From NCBI GenBank assembly GCA_028687915.1, contig JAQTZF010000001.1, forward strand, positions 868,001-932,000: 64,000 bases of DNA, in the 5' to 3' direction. The stretch comes from Candidatus Daviesbacteria bacterium (GTDB lineage: Bacteria > Patescibacteria > Microgenomatia > Daviesbacterales > UBA10151). The notes under the pieces were generated by a model. The model saw only the letters and a program-made list of their open reading frames with translations. It searched no databases and was not told the DNA's origin. The translations under genes were made by a program, and so were the position numbers. Below, in pieces: positions 18,729 through 27,320 of this stretch; position 1 is the first letter of the stretch, and every line of letters begins with the position of its first letter.

Positions 18729-20410
18729 TGAGTACCCCCACTTGTTGTACTTTCTATAGTTGCGCTAGAAGTACTGGTTTTTACAACGCTGGTGGGGCTA
18801 GGTGTTGCACTGGATGTTGCATTTGCACTACTTGTTGCAGTCAAGGTTGGAGCAACTGTAGCTGTGGTTGTGGGTGTAGGAGTTATATTGGCAACCAAAT
18901 AAGCCTGACCTAAAGCATTTAATTTCATTGGCCAATAACATATCTTATTATTTGACTCAAACAAGCCTACCAACTGAGGATTTGCACCACATGTATCCGT
19001 CCAAAACCACTTTTCTACATTAAGTTTATTACTTGTAAGATATTTCATAGCTGCTTGGGCAAAATCAACGCCTTCATTAGGTGCATTTTTAGAAACACCT
19101 AGCCTGCTGATCCAAATTGGAACACCTTTCCAACCGATGACAGCGTCCATGTAATTACGCACATTTGTTAAATAATTCTCTAGATCCTTTGATCCAGACC
19201 ATTGTTTTTGATCAGTCGCCAAATATCTAACTGCTAAGATATCAATCGGCGGCTCAACCTCAAAAAAAGTTTTATAAGACGCTCTAAAAGTGTCTAACGT
19301 CCTTTTTGGACTATACCCGTTTTTAGCATCAAAAACAACAGGAGAACCCATTATTCCACCTGGCAAAACCTTAGCAGAGGGATCTATACTCTTAATCTTA
19401 ATATAAAATTGATGATATAGTAAAGCATAAATGTCTAATGAAACAGGATTCATAAAAGGCTCAGAGTAAGTTTGTTCAAATCCCATTCCGTCATCCACCA
19501 TCCAGACTGCTCCACAACGTGATAGAACTAAATCTGATAATCCCTGGCCTTGCTCATCACCCAAGAGTACAACACTTGCACTTTCATACCAGACAACACT
19601 TCCCTTTCCAATATTAGTAAGCGCTAACTGAAAGCCTGATACTCCGGCAGGAACTTTACCATAACCCATGACGTAGCTCCATTTATTTGGTTTAACATTT
19701 GATAAATCTGCTGCACCAAATTCATTGAAAGGTGCTTGGCTATTTTGAATTACTACCTTTGCATCAGCAGAGGTAGGTGCTTTTATCCAAACTCCAAAAA
19801 TAATAAATTGACCTTCTTTTACCGGTGCTTTATAAGCTTGTGAAATCTGTGTACCTGACTGGTCTTTATTATTTGTTAGTTTTATACTTGTCCCCTTACT
19901 GGATGTACTTTTAGACACTTCTTCTACATCTATAAAGACACTCCCTGCTGAATCTGCAATAGTCCAACCCACGGGAACCTGGCCAGGCAAACCTTTAAAG
20001 TCAGCGTTACTTAAGTTATTTTCCATCAACAGGCGAAGCCCCAAAGGATCTCCCAAATTTTGTGTGTATTTCCCAATAGTAAATACAGATTTTTTGGGAC
20101 CTAAATTTAAATCATTAGTGGAATAAAGAGAAGTTCCTAAAGTTGCTATTGCCTGTTCCAAATCGCCACCTGTAAAAATAAAGCCTCCACGATTAGAAGG
20201 AACTTCAATATGATTTGTACACGCAGCAGCTTGAGTTTTTTGCTTTGGAAATAAGCGCTCTAGAATTGAATTTTTAAAGGAAAATAACAAAGCAACCAAC
20301 AAGAACACTATTAACCCTACAGCAAATAATGAGACAGCTAACTTAGCATTACTTTTCTCCTGATTAAATAAACGCGCAAAAGGATTTCCTGAAAAACTTA
20401 ATTTGGGCAT
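18725..20410 (-). CDS. N-terminally anchored surface protein with hydrolase-like fold and Ser/Thr-rich tail
   Basis: About 561 aa. A cytoplasmic stub is followed by one membrane helix (~24-46, LAVSLFAVGLIVFLL) and a large outside domain. Residues ~70-290 look like a carbohydrate-binding beta-sandwich (a W-I-KAP-S-AD strand pattern). Residues ~290-500 look like a degraded TIM-barrel glycosyl-hydrolase fold (WMVDDG, PIDILAVRY, VPIWISRLG, WFWTDTCG). The tail from ~510 is almost all Thr/Ser/Pro/Ala. I chose the internal ATG because AGAGG lies 8 nt ahead of it; the first ATG (20428) has only a weak site. A possible GATAAT -10 box lies near 20445. It is probably the leading gene of the surface-protein operon. 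Enzymatic activity is not demonstrated by any clear catalytic pair. Confidence 0.8.
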   Translation of the reverse strand: MPKLSFSGNPFARLFNQEKSNAKLAVSLFAVGLIVFLLVALLFSFKNSILERLFPKQKTQAAACTNHIEVPSNRGGFIFTGGDLEQAIATLGTSLYSTNDLNLGPKKSVFTIGKYTQNLGDPLGLRLLMENNLSNADFKGLPGQVPVGWTIADSAGSVFIDVEEVSKSTSSKGTSIKLTNNKDQSGTQISQAYKAPVKEGQFIIFGVWIKAPTSADAKVVIQNSQAPFNEFGAADLSNVKPNKWSYVMGYGKVPAGVSGFQLALTNIGKGSVVWYESASVVLLGDEQGQGLSDLVLSRCGAVWMVDDGMGFEQTYSEPFMNPVSLDIYALLYHQFYIKIKSIDPSAKVLPGGIMGSPVVFDAKNGYSPKRTLDTFRASYKTFFEVEPPIDILAVRYLATDQKQWSGSKDLENYLTNVRNYMDAVIGWKGVPIWISRLGVSKNAPNEGVDFAQAAMKYLTSNKLNVEKWFWTDTCGANPQLVGLFESNNKICYWPMKLNALGQAYLVANITPTPTTTATVAPTLTATSSANATSSATPSPTSVVKTSTSSATIESTTSGGTQ

Positions 20411-20494
20411 GTTAAAGTCCTCTTGCATTTTTATTTACCTTAGATTATCGAAACATATTATTGGGAATTGTGCAAGATATACTATAAGTACTGA

Positions 20495-22717
20495 CTATAT
20501 AATGGCTTTTTGTAACTCTTTAGCTTCTCCCACCGGCTTTTTAGTATAATGCTCAGCATTTGCCAAAACATCCGGGGTTAAGACTGGAAGAGAAAAAGTA
20601 AAAGTAGCTCCTTTTCCATTACCTTCAGAAGTAGCCCAAATTTTACCATGCATAAGGTCAATCAAACTTTTTGATATAAACAATCCAAGTCCAGTTCCAC
20701 CTGATGTAGCTGCAGCTGCATAAGAACTATCAAGCCTACCAAACTTTTGGAATAATTTAGGCAAATCTTCTCTGGAAATTCCTACCCCACTATCATGAAT
20801 AGATGTTTCTACAACTTTACCGTCTGTAAAGAATTTTACTGAGACTGTGCCATCAACAGGAGTAAATTTTAAAGCATTTCCTAAAAGATTTAATATAACT
20901 TGAGTCACTTTATCCGGATCAGCAAAAACAGATGGAATTTGTCCTTTAACTACATCAACTTTAATATTCTTTTCACCTGCTTTTGGTAAGACCATAGAAA
21001 TAATTTCATCCGATAATGTTTGAATATCAAATTCTTTTGGTTTAATTTCAATACTTCCGGATTCAATACGGGATACATTCAGCATGTCATTAACCAAATT
21101 AATTAACCTTTCTGTAGAAATATATGCCCGTGATAAATACTTCTCCATTTTAAAAGTAAGCTGGGTATCAGGCCTCTTTAAAGCCATCCAAAGATAGGAT
21201 CTAATTGCAGTCATCGGGGTTCTTAGTTCATGGGAAGCAATACTTACAAAGTCATTCTTTAATCTATCTAATTCTTTTAACCTTGAATTAGCTTTTTGCA
21301 AATCAATTGTTGCCTTTTTTACTTCTTCCTCCAAAGTAATATTAAATCTCTTTATTTTATCGTAAGACTGTGCATTTTGAATGGCAACAGAAAGTTCCGG
21401 TGATAAAATATCAAACACTTTTAAGTCCTGATCACTATACATTTCACCAGAGGCTTTTTCACCTAATATTAAAAACCCAATAATATCATCATTAATATGT
21501 AAAACCTTTGCCAAAGAAACTCCTATACTTCTCATTGATTCTTTTAACTCCCCTTCTTCCAAATCATCAAAAATAACTATCTTATGCATATCCAGAGAAA
21601 AAGTAAAACGGCAATTTAAAGCATCTAACTTATCTTCAAATCCTTCAGAAATTACCTGATAAAGATCTCCCTCAGACTTTAAAATTAAAGCCCCTTTGGT
21701 AATTCTCATCTCCTTTAAAATTGCCTGCAAAGTTTGATTAACCAAAGGTCTTATTTCAATATTGGTACTCATAATATGAGATAGGAGCGAGAGTAATGTG
21801 TTTGCATCATAAGTAACCTTATAAAAGAATCTATCAGTAATCTTTTCGATAGATTTTAAAAGAGGTTGAAAAGACAGAGCAATAATTAGTGTTAAAACTG
21901 TAGAGCTTGCTAAGTTACTTGCATTACCTTGTTGCTTTAAAACTACAACTCCCATTATCAACATTCCGATTACATAGAAAAAAGCCAAAATTAAAACGAG
22001 GATTACATAACTAACTGCTCTTGCTACAACAAGACGGATGTCCATCAAACGATGCTTTGTAATAGCATAAAAAATCGATCCTTCCAAAATAACAAAAGAA
22101 AACATTCCCAAAGAAACAAATTTAGTATTTTTTAAAATAATCACCATAAAAACATTAAAAATACTAATAAAGATAAGTGTCATTACAAATCCGAGTGTCA
22201 AATATTTAAAACCCTCTCTTTCCCTACCACTAGTTGAAAAAAGTCTTTTAATTAGGACAAATGCAATGATAAAAACATGAATAATTTGGCTAATCAAAAA
22301 CAAAACAATCAATGGACCAGGATCAGTTAGGACCTCTCCATTAACATACTTTACTCCCACGAAAAGAAGGTCAAAAATAGATGCATAAACTAAAATCCCA
22401 ACAAGACAAAAGTCTGCGAATAATAATATTTTGTTAAAACTGAATTTATCTTTTGGGAAAATTATTACAAAAAAAGCCATCAATGGTGTTACCATCGATG
22501 CAAAAACCATGGTAAATTTAACCCATAAAAAAATATTCGCAGGCGACGTTGTTAGTCTTGAACCTAAACTTCCTAAAGCCGAAGCAGCAGATGTTAAGGT
22601 AATAAGCAAAAAGAGACGATTCGTAAGGGACTTAGAATTATTGAAGTAAACTAACAATCCAAGTACTGCAAGTGAACTGGGTATCACAAAAAATAAGAGC
22701 AGATCTAAAGTGGGCAT
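20495..22717 (-). CDS. Membrane sensor histidine kinase (7TM-GAF-HisKA-HATPase)
   Basis: 740 aa. Residues ~1-215 hold about seven membrane helices of the HisKA_7TM sensor type, and two more helices lie at ~230-290. A GAF-like domain follows (~320-455), then a coiled segment (~455-485), HisKA with the phospho-acceptor His in ASHELRTP (~497), and HATPase_c with N box NLLGNALKF, G1 DSGVGI and G2 GGTGLGLFISK. It should autophosphorylate and pass phosphate to a response regulator; none is adjacent, but a lone receiver protein lies at 26.6-26.9 kb. A TATAAT box 6 nt before the ATG implies a leaderless mRNA. It lies directly upstream of the surface-protein operon on the same strand, so control of that operon is a reasonable but unproved idea. 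Confidence 0.92.
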   Translation of the reverse strand: MPTLDLLLFFVIPSSLAVLGLLVYFNNSKSLTNRLFLLITLTSAASALGSLGSRLTTSPANIFLWVKFTMVFASMVTPLMAFFVIIFPKDKFSFNKILLFADFCLVGILVYASIFDLLFVGVKYVNGEVLTDPGPLIVLFLISQIIHVFIIAFVLIKRLFSTSGREREGFKYLTLGFVMTLIFISIFNVFMVIILKNTKFVSLGMFSFVILEGSIFYAITKHRLMDIRLVVARAVSYVILVLILAFFYVIGMLIMGVVVLKQQGNASNLASSTVLTLIIALSFQPLLKSIEKITDRFFYKVTYDANTLLSLLSHIMSTNIEIRPLVNQTLQAILKEMRITKGALILKSEGDLYQVISEGFEDKLDALNCRFTFSLDMHKIVIFDDLEEGELKESMRSIGVSLAKVLHINDDIIGFLILGEKASGEMYSDQDLKVFDILSPELSVAIQNAQSYDKIKRFNITLEEEVKKATIDLQKANSRLKELDRLKNDFVSIASHELRTPMTAIRSYLWMALKRPDTQLTFKMEKYLSRAYISTERLINLVNDMLNVSRIESGSIEIKPKEFDIQTLSDEIISMVLPKAGEKNIKVDVVKGQIPSVFADPDKVTQVILNLLGNALKFTPVDGTVSVKFFTDGKVVETSIHDSGVGISREDLPKLFQKFGRLDSSYAAAATSGGTGLGLFISKSLIDLMHGKIWATSEGNGKGATFTFSLPVLTPDVLANAEHYTKKPVGEAKELQKAII

Positions 22718-22723
22718 ACATTT

Positions 22724-22729
22724 ATTATA
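22724..22729 (-). promoter_or_regulatory. -10 box of the histidine kinase gene
   Basis: TATAAT on the minus strand ends 6 nt before the ATG. No Shine-Dalgarno is present. No convincing -35 is visible at 16-18 nt. Confidence 0.55.
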
Positions 22730-22764
22730 AACATAAAGACTACTTGAATTATAGTTGTCTTCTA

Positions 22765-24258
22765 CTATACCCTACTTTTCCCAGAAACGGCCACAAATTT
22801 CCCTGGATCATATTTTTTAAATACAAGTCGAGGTTCTGATTTTATCCCGACGCTACTTAAAACGTTTGCATATTCAGAATTAATGCTTCGTAAATTATCC
22901 ACGATAATTGCTTTGATCTCCCTTTTATGATTATCTGTTATCCTAATACCCTCTCTTAGCTCTAATGCAATACTAAGATAAACATCTGCATCATTTGTTT
23001 CTAATTTTTCTGCTATAAATCTACCAGTTAAATATTTTTCTAATTCAGGACGCTCCATTACAAAAGTTAATTGTTCGGGATAAATGTTTGCACCAAATAA
23101 GATAATTGTTTTATCAATCCTACCATTTACTGCTAAAACTGGTAAATTAGGTATACTAAAGTGTTTATCCACTAATAAGTATTTATCCTTTGTACCTTCT
23201 GGCAAGACGGATAATAGTTGCTCTGGTGTAAAAATTTGTCCATGATCTTTAGTATCATATCGAATGATTGGGATATTACCCATAGCAGTTATAATTATGT
23301 TATTATTAACCACTTCAATGTACCTTGATGGAGGAATATATTGTAATAACGAAGGTAGATCTATCCGACCGAATGTTTTTTGTGCCAAAACTTGATCTTC
23401 ATGAAAAAGTATCCTTAGATAATCAATAAAAGGAGTTGAAATTGCTGCTACTCCAACTTCCGACATACCTAAAACAGCCGCGACAGACCGATGAGGTTCA
23501 GCTAACCCAAGGTGCTTAATCATAAATTGACGCCAATTTTCACTATACTTTTCTCCCCCGGAAAGTATTTTTATTTTATATGATTTGAATTTTATACCCC
23601 TTCTTACTCCTTCTTGAACTAAATCTCTTAAGGATGATGAATAACCTCCAATTATTATTTGATCGAATTGATCCGCCAATCCTTGGAAAATATTAAAAAA
23701 TAATTCAGAATTTGTTCCAGGTGATATTATAGAAATCTTCAAACCTTTTTCAGACATCATTTTTGTTGCTGAATGAACCATTTCACCTGCAGTCCAAGGT
23801 CCCATACCATAACAATTAATAAATAAAGTACTTATTTCTCCTAAATCAAAATATATCTTATATAACAACTCCATCCCTTTATAACTAGCTAAATCTTGTA
23901 TCTTTGTTTTAGGCCAAAATGATGATTTTCCTGTGGAGCCAGAACTATAATGAATAACCGTTGAGTTACCCAAATCACCTCCGACAACTAAGTCGCCTAA
24001 AGAATACTTTTTAAAATAATTTTCTTTATTTGTTGTGGGGATTTTCTTAAAGTCCTCAATTGTATTTATTGTTTCTGGCTTAATGAAATTTTTTTTCAGA
24101 AAATCTTTGTATGCTGGAACTGTTTTTGCAGCGGTTTGAAAATTCTCTAATGCTTTTTGTTCACCAATTTTTTGCCAAACTTCAGTTGGAGTTTTGACAA
24201 AACCTTCTAGATCAGAGCTACTTTCATATTTAAAATACTCAGAAAAGATATCATCCAT
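22765..24258 (-). CDS. PaaK-like adenylate-forming enzyme
   Basis: 497 aa, related to phenylacetate-CoA ligase / coenzyme F390 synthetase proteins. The ATP-binding loop HYSSGSTGKSSFWP is at ~102-115. The adenylation core continues through GGY/SGGE blocks and a YDTKDHG motif (~330), and a C-terminal small domain contains GRIDKTIILFG. Such enzymes activate a carboxylate as an acyl-AMP, then often pass it to a thiol; the substrate here is unknown. The ATG lies 3 nt after the stop of the ThiF-like gene, so the two are co-translated. There is no acyl-carrier protein or CoA-dependent neighbour. Confidence 0.8.
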   Translation of the reverse strand: MDDIFSEYFKYESSSDLEGFVKTPTEVWQKIGEQKALENFQTAAKTVPAYKDFLKKNFIKPETINTIEDFKKIPTTNKENYFKKYSLGDLVVGGDLGNSTVIHYSSGSTGKSSFWPKTKIQDLASYKGMELLYKIYFDLGEISTLFINCYGMGPWTAGEMVHSATKMMSEKGLKISIISPGTNSELFFNIFQGLADQFDQIIIGGYSSSLRDLVQEGVRRGIKFKSYKIKILSGGEKYSENWRQFMIKHLGLAEPHRSVAAVLGMSEVGVAAISTPFIDYLRILFHEDQVLAQKTFGRIDLPSLLQYIPPSRYIEVVNNNIIITAMGNIPIIRYDTKDHGQIFTPEQLLSVLPEGTKDKYLLVDKHFSIPNLPVLAVNGRIDKTIILFGANIYPEQLTFVMERPELEKYLTGRFIAEKLETNDADVYLSIALELREGIRITDNHKREIKAIIVDNLRSINSEYANVLSSVGIKSEPRLVFKKYDPGKFVAVSGKSRV

Positions 24259-24261
24259 AAT

Positions 24262-25440
24262 TTACTTTAACAGATGAGTATCTAAATTTAATATAGCAGA
24301 GCCTAAATTAATTTTTTCTCCTATTGCTATCTTTTTAATAATATAAGATATTACTGTTCCTGATAAAAAAGCAGTGCTTCCTAATTGTGGAGGTCCTGCT
24401 AATTCTCTTCCTATTAAAGGTACTGATTCCCGTAATCTTTTAGGAGCTAAACTTCCTCCATTCATTTTCATAAATATCCGAGCCATATCATTAAATCCAA
24501 ATTCTGGCGATCTTAATCTATCGAAATCTTCTTCATCTAACTTTCCGTTAAAGAAAGCCTGTTTATCATCAAGATCATACCTTTCGACATCTAAACCTAT
24601 AGCATCAGCCATATCAGCAGCCATAACAACAGGGATTTTTCTTCTTTTAGCTTCCTCGCGGATCTTAACTTTCATGGGGAAGTTATCGATTTCATCGACT
24701 ACCGCATCAAGGTCAGAGAAGAAGCTATCCATGTTAGTTTCTGTAAGCCCATCAACAAATAGCTTTAAATTAGCATACGGATTAACTTCATATATCATCT
24801 GGGCCAAATATATTGCTTTATTAATACCCACTGCATCAAAAGACGCTCTTATTCTATTGGTATTAGTGGCGGATATGACATCAAAATCTGCAAGATGCAT
24901 AACCTCACATCCTCCGTTTACAGCAATTGTATATGCAGCACTTTGACCAATACTAAGTCCTGCAATTCCAACTTTAAATTGTCTAAATTTTTCTTGTTCT
25001 TCATGAGTTACCAAACCCTTATTCCTTGCAGTTCTCAGTTCTTCATGAAGATTTTTAGATAAAAAATGAACTAGCTTATATTTCCAAGGAAAGTAAACCC
25101 AGGTCCCAGTTTGAACCAGCGGCTTATCATTAAATAAACTTTTCACAAAATCGTTATATGCAGGAATTTCCTTTACCGACTTATATTGAAATTTATGAGA
25201 AGCATTTCTACAAAAATATAATTCTTCCAGCATATCTTCATATTCATCTATTACTTCTGTAATATTTAGCTGGAATGCTTGTTTGGTTAGTTGTTGTATT
25301 TCCTCTTCTTTTTCCATATCAAAAATCCGAGGAAGAGGGAGATCTCTTAAAAGCTCTTTTCGTTTGGAACTTTTATTTTTTAAAAATTCGTCTAGTGGTA
25401 GATTTTTCATTATTATTACTGTTTTAGACTCATCAATCAT
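24262..25440 (-). CDS. ThiF/HesA/MoeB-family E1-like adenylyltransferase
   Basis: 392 aa. The first ~140 residues are mostly helical and unrecognised. A Rossmann-type E1 domain starts at ~153 with VGIAGLSIGQSAA and continues with LADFDVISATNTNR, which carries the Asp and Asn/Arg used for ATP in this family. DAVVDEIDNFPMK lies further on. I see no CxxC zinc pairs and no obvious catalytic Cys in the usual place, so it may activate a substrate without forming a thioester. It is paired with the downstream adenylate-forming enzyme as a two-gene unit. The start is uncertain: a TTTACA/TAAGAT promoter overlaps this ATG, so the ATG at 25410 (MKNLPLDEF) could be used. Confidence 0.8.
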   Translation of the reverse strand: MIDESKTVIIMKNLPLDEFLKNKSSKRKELLRDLPLPRIFDMEKEEEIQQLTKQAFQLNITEVIDEYEDMLEELYFCRNASHKFQYKSVKEIPAYNDFVKSLFNDKPLVQTGTWVYFPWKYKLVHFLSKNLHEELRTARNKGLVTHEEQEKFRQFKVGIAGLSIGQSAAYTIAVNGGCEVMHLADFDVISATNTNRIRASFDAVGINKAIYLAQMIYEVNPYANLKLFVDGLTETNMDSFFSDLDAVVDEIDNFPMKVKIREEAKRRKIPVVMAADMADAIGLDVERYDLDDKQAFFNGKLDEEDFDRLRSPEFGFNDMARIFMKMNGGSLAPKRLRESVPLIGRELAGPPQLGSTAFLSGTVISYIIKKIAIGEKINLGSAILNLDTHLLK

Positions 25441-25522
25441 CTTAGCAATACAATTAATTAGTGTAAATAGATACTTTTCGGAGGGTATAGCTATCAGAGA
25501 ACTGATTAGTTAAAATTAATGG

Positions 25523-25972
25523 ATGAATAATGACAAAACAAGAACTGATGGTTTTGAGTGTATTAACTGTCATAAGATGGTTAGAGACAAAGCACCCGGA
25601 ACAGTAAATAGAAACCATTGTCCTTTTTGCTTAACATCAAAGCATGTTGATCTTAATATTGCCGGAGATAGAAAAGCTACCTGTAAACAGGTGATGCAGC
25701 CAATTGGACTCACCTTTAAAGAAGCAGGACTAGATAAATGGGGTAAACAAAAACAAGGAGAACTGATGGTAGCACACCAATGCCTGGGCTGCACAAAGAT
25801 TTCCATAAATAGAGTTGCAGGAGATGATGATCCTAAAAAGATATTGGAAATTTTAGAAAGTTCAAAAGATTTAGATGAAGACTTAAAAAAGCTATTAATG
25901 CACTCTGGTATTAAATTACTTACCGATGCAGATCTACCTGAAATTAAAACTCAATTATTCGGTAAAGAATAG
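25523..25972 (+). CDS. RNHCP-domain zinc-ribbon protein
   Basis: 149 aa. The N-terminus has CINCHKMV followed by the family hallmark RNHCPFCL, forming a zinc-ribbon-like CxxC/CPxC cluster, and a further Cys pair appears as HQCLGCTKIS (~90). RNHCP proteins are small and their function is unknown; a nucleic-acid or ribosome-related role is only guessed. A TAAAAT -10 box ends 6 nt before the ATG, fitting a leaderless transcript divergent from the ThiF gene. It is followed after 13 nt by the guanylate-kinase gene. Confidence 0.85.
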   Translation: MNNDKTRTDGFECINCHKMVRDKAPGTVNRNHCPFCLTSKHVDLNIAGDRKATCKQVMQPIGLTFKEAGLDKWGKQKQGELMVAHQCLGCTKISINRVAGDDDPKKILEILESSKDLDEDLKKLLMHSGIKLLTDADLPEIKTQLFGKE

Positions 25973-25985
25973 TATATAATAAATA

Positions 25986-26591
25986 ATGAAGCAATTTGGA
26001 AAATTGATTATTATTACCGGAGCCACAGTTTCCGGCAAAGATACAGTAGTTGCTGCTCTTCTAAAAGCCCACCCTTCCTGGAAAAAAGTTGTTACTACCA
26101 CTACCAGACCTATCAGACCTGGGGAAATAGATGGTGAAGATTATTATTTTATAAGTGTAGAGGCTTTTCAGGAAATAAAAGAAAAAAATGAATTTCTTGA
26201 AACAGTAGAATATGCAGGTAATAACTACGGTACAACCAAATCAACCCTTGATCCTGTTTTTCAAGGTCATAATCTAATTTGGAGAATTGATGCCTCCCGC
26301 TCTTCTGAAATAAATAAATTATTTGATCATTGTTTTGATAAAGAAACAGCTCAAAATATTAAAGCTAATACTAAGGTGATTTATCTTAAATTACCAGATG
26401 ATGCTACCAGACAAAAACATTTCTTAAAAAGAGGTATGGAAAAATCTGATATAGCAAAAAGAATTAAACAAGACGAAATAGATTGGGACTTAGGAAAGTT
26501 TGAAAATATAGTTATAAATTATGATGGACAATTAAATAAAACAATCGAAGAAGTGGAAAGAATAATTAATTATTCGTGTTCAACAATATAG
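25986..26591 (+). CDS. gmk: Guanylate kinase-like nucleotide kinase
   Basis: 201 aa, the family's normal length. It would phosphorylate GMP to GDP with ATP in the cytosol. The P-loop is GATVSGKDT (~10-18), unlike the usual GPSGxGKST. The GMP-binding signature TTTTRPIRPGEIDGEDYYF (~36-54) is intact, and ETVEYAGNNYGT (~70-81) matches the GMP site. The C-terminal lid (RGMEKSDIAKRI) carries the Arg residues. The odd P-loop makes another NMP specificity possible. The 3' end overlaps the convergent response-regulator gene by 22 bp, leaving no room for a terminator. Confidence 0.8.
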   Translation: MKQFGKLIIITGATVSGKDTVVAALLKAHPSWKKVVTTTTRPIRPGEIDGEDYYFISVEAFQEIKEKNEFLETVEYAGNNYGTTKSTLDPVFQGHNLIWRIDASRSSEINKLFDHCFDKETAQNIKANTKVIYLKLPDDATRQKHFLKRGMEKSDIAKRIKQDEIDWDLGKFENIVINYDGQLNKTIEEVERIINYSCSTI

Positions 26592-26947
26592 TTTTTAATT
26601 TCCATCAGGAATTGATCCGGAGTAAGTTCTGGTTTATGTAAAAAGCCGGCAGCTCCCAAGGAAATAGCTTCATTAATAACCTGCATTTGATCCAAGGCAG
26701 AAAGCATTACAATAGGACCATTTTTTGGAGGAGGGTTTAATGCTTTAAGCCTTCGTAATACCTCTAAACCATCAATCTTTGGCATCATAATATCAAGGAC
26801 AACTAAATCATATCCTCCGGCAGTTATTTTTGCTAAAGCTGATTCACCATCAACAGCAGTTTCTACCTGATAACCTGCACCAATAAGAAGCTCCTCATAA
26901 AGGTTGCGTAGTTCTGCATCATCATCAACTAATAATACTCTCGTCAT
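26570..26947 (-). CDS. Single-domain response regulator (CheY-like receiver)
   Basis: 125 aa, receiver domain only. The acidic pair is in LLVDDDAELRN, the phospho-acceptor Asp is in LVVLDIMMP (~52), the conserved Ser is in VMLSAL, and the Lys is in GFLHKPEL. There is no output domain, so it acts by protein contact or as a phosphorelay shuttle. A CATAAT box 6 nt before the ATG, with TTGCTC 17 nt further up, suggests its own leaderless transcript. The only histidine kinase in the window is at 20.5-22.7 kb; pairing with it is inference. Confidence 0.9.
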   Translation of the reverse strand: MTRVLLVDDDAELRNLYEELLIGAGYQVETAVDGESALAKITAGGYDLVVLDIMMPKIDGLEVLRRLKALNPPPKNGPIVMLSALDQMQVINEAISLGAAGFLHKPELTPDQFLMEIKNYIVEHE

Positions 26948-26954
26948 TTGTATA

Positions 26955-27320
26955 TTATGATACTTTTTTCTTTTTTGAGCAAGTCAGACAAAGTGTTGCT
27001 GTTGGTAAAGCCTCTAGCCTGTTTATTTCTATTTCCTGACCACATTTTTCACACTTTCCATAAGTACCCTTTTTCATATTAGTTAAAGCATTTGAAATAC
27101 GGGCGGAAAAATTTAATAAATCTCCTTTTAGAGAACTTAATCTTGCATGAACTTCTGCCATCCAGGAATCTGTACCAGATTCAGATGCTTCAGGTGCTAA
27201 ATCTTTATTCATAAGTGGATCATCTTGATCTATTTCAGCTATCTGTTTTTCCACAGATGCCTTCTTCTTTTGTAAGACTTTTTTAATTTTAATGATAGTT
27301 TCTTGGGGTAGATTTGACAT
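26955..27320 (-). CDS. TraR/DksA-type zinc-finger protein
   Basis: 121 aa. A helical hairpin (~1-75) is followed by a C4 zinc finger with CEKCGQ and CLTCSK (~92-115), the DksA/TraR arrangement. Proteins of this family enter the RNA polymerase secondary channel and tune initiation. The hairpin tip lacks the clear DxxDxA of E. coli DksA, although DQDDPLMNKD offers acidic residues. AGAGGA lies 6 nt ahead of the ATG, a good ribosome site, and the gene start lies inside the end of the upstream lgt-like gene, so it is a coupled downstream gene. Confidence 0.85.
   Translation of the reverse strand: MSNLPQETIIKIKKVLQKKKASVEKQIAEIDQDDPLMNKDLAPEASESGTDSWMAEVHARLSSLKGDLLNFSARISNALTNMKKGTYGKCEKCGQEIEINRLEALPTATLCLTCSKKKKVS

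Noticed and set aside
17502..20410. Classical cellulosome-like cohesin-dockerin system
   Set aside because: No dockerin calcium-binding repeats are visible in any neighbouring secreted protein.
24374..24946. 190-codon plus-strand frame
   Set aside because: Lies fully antisense to the ThiF-like gene, with Ser/Ile-rich low-information sequence and no start signals.
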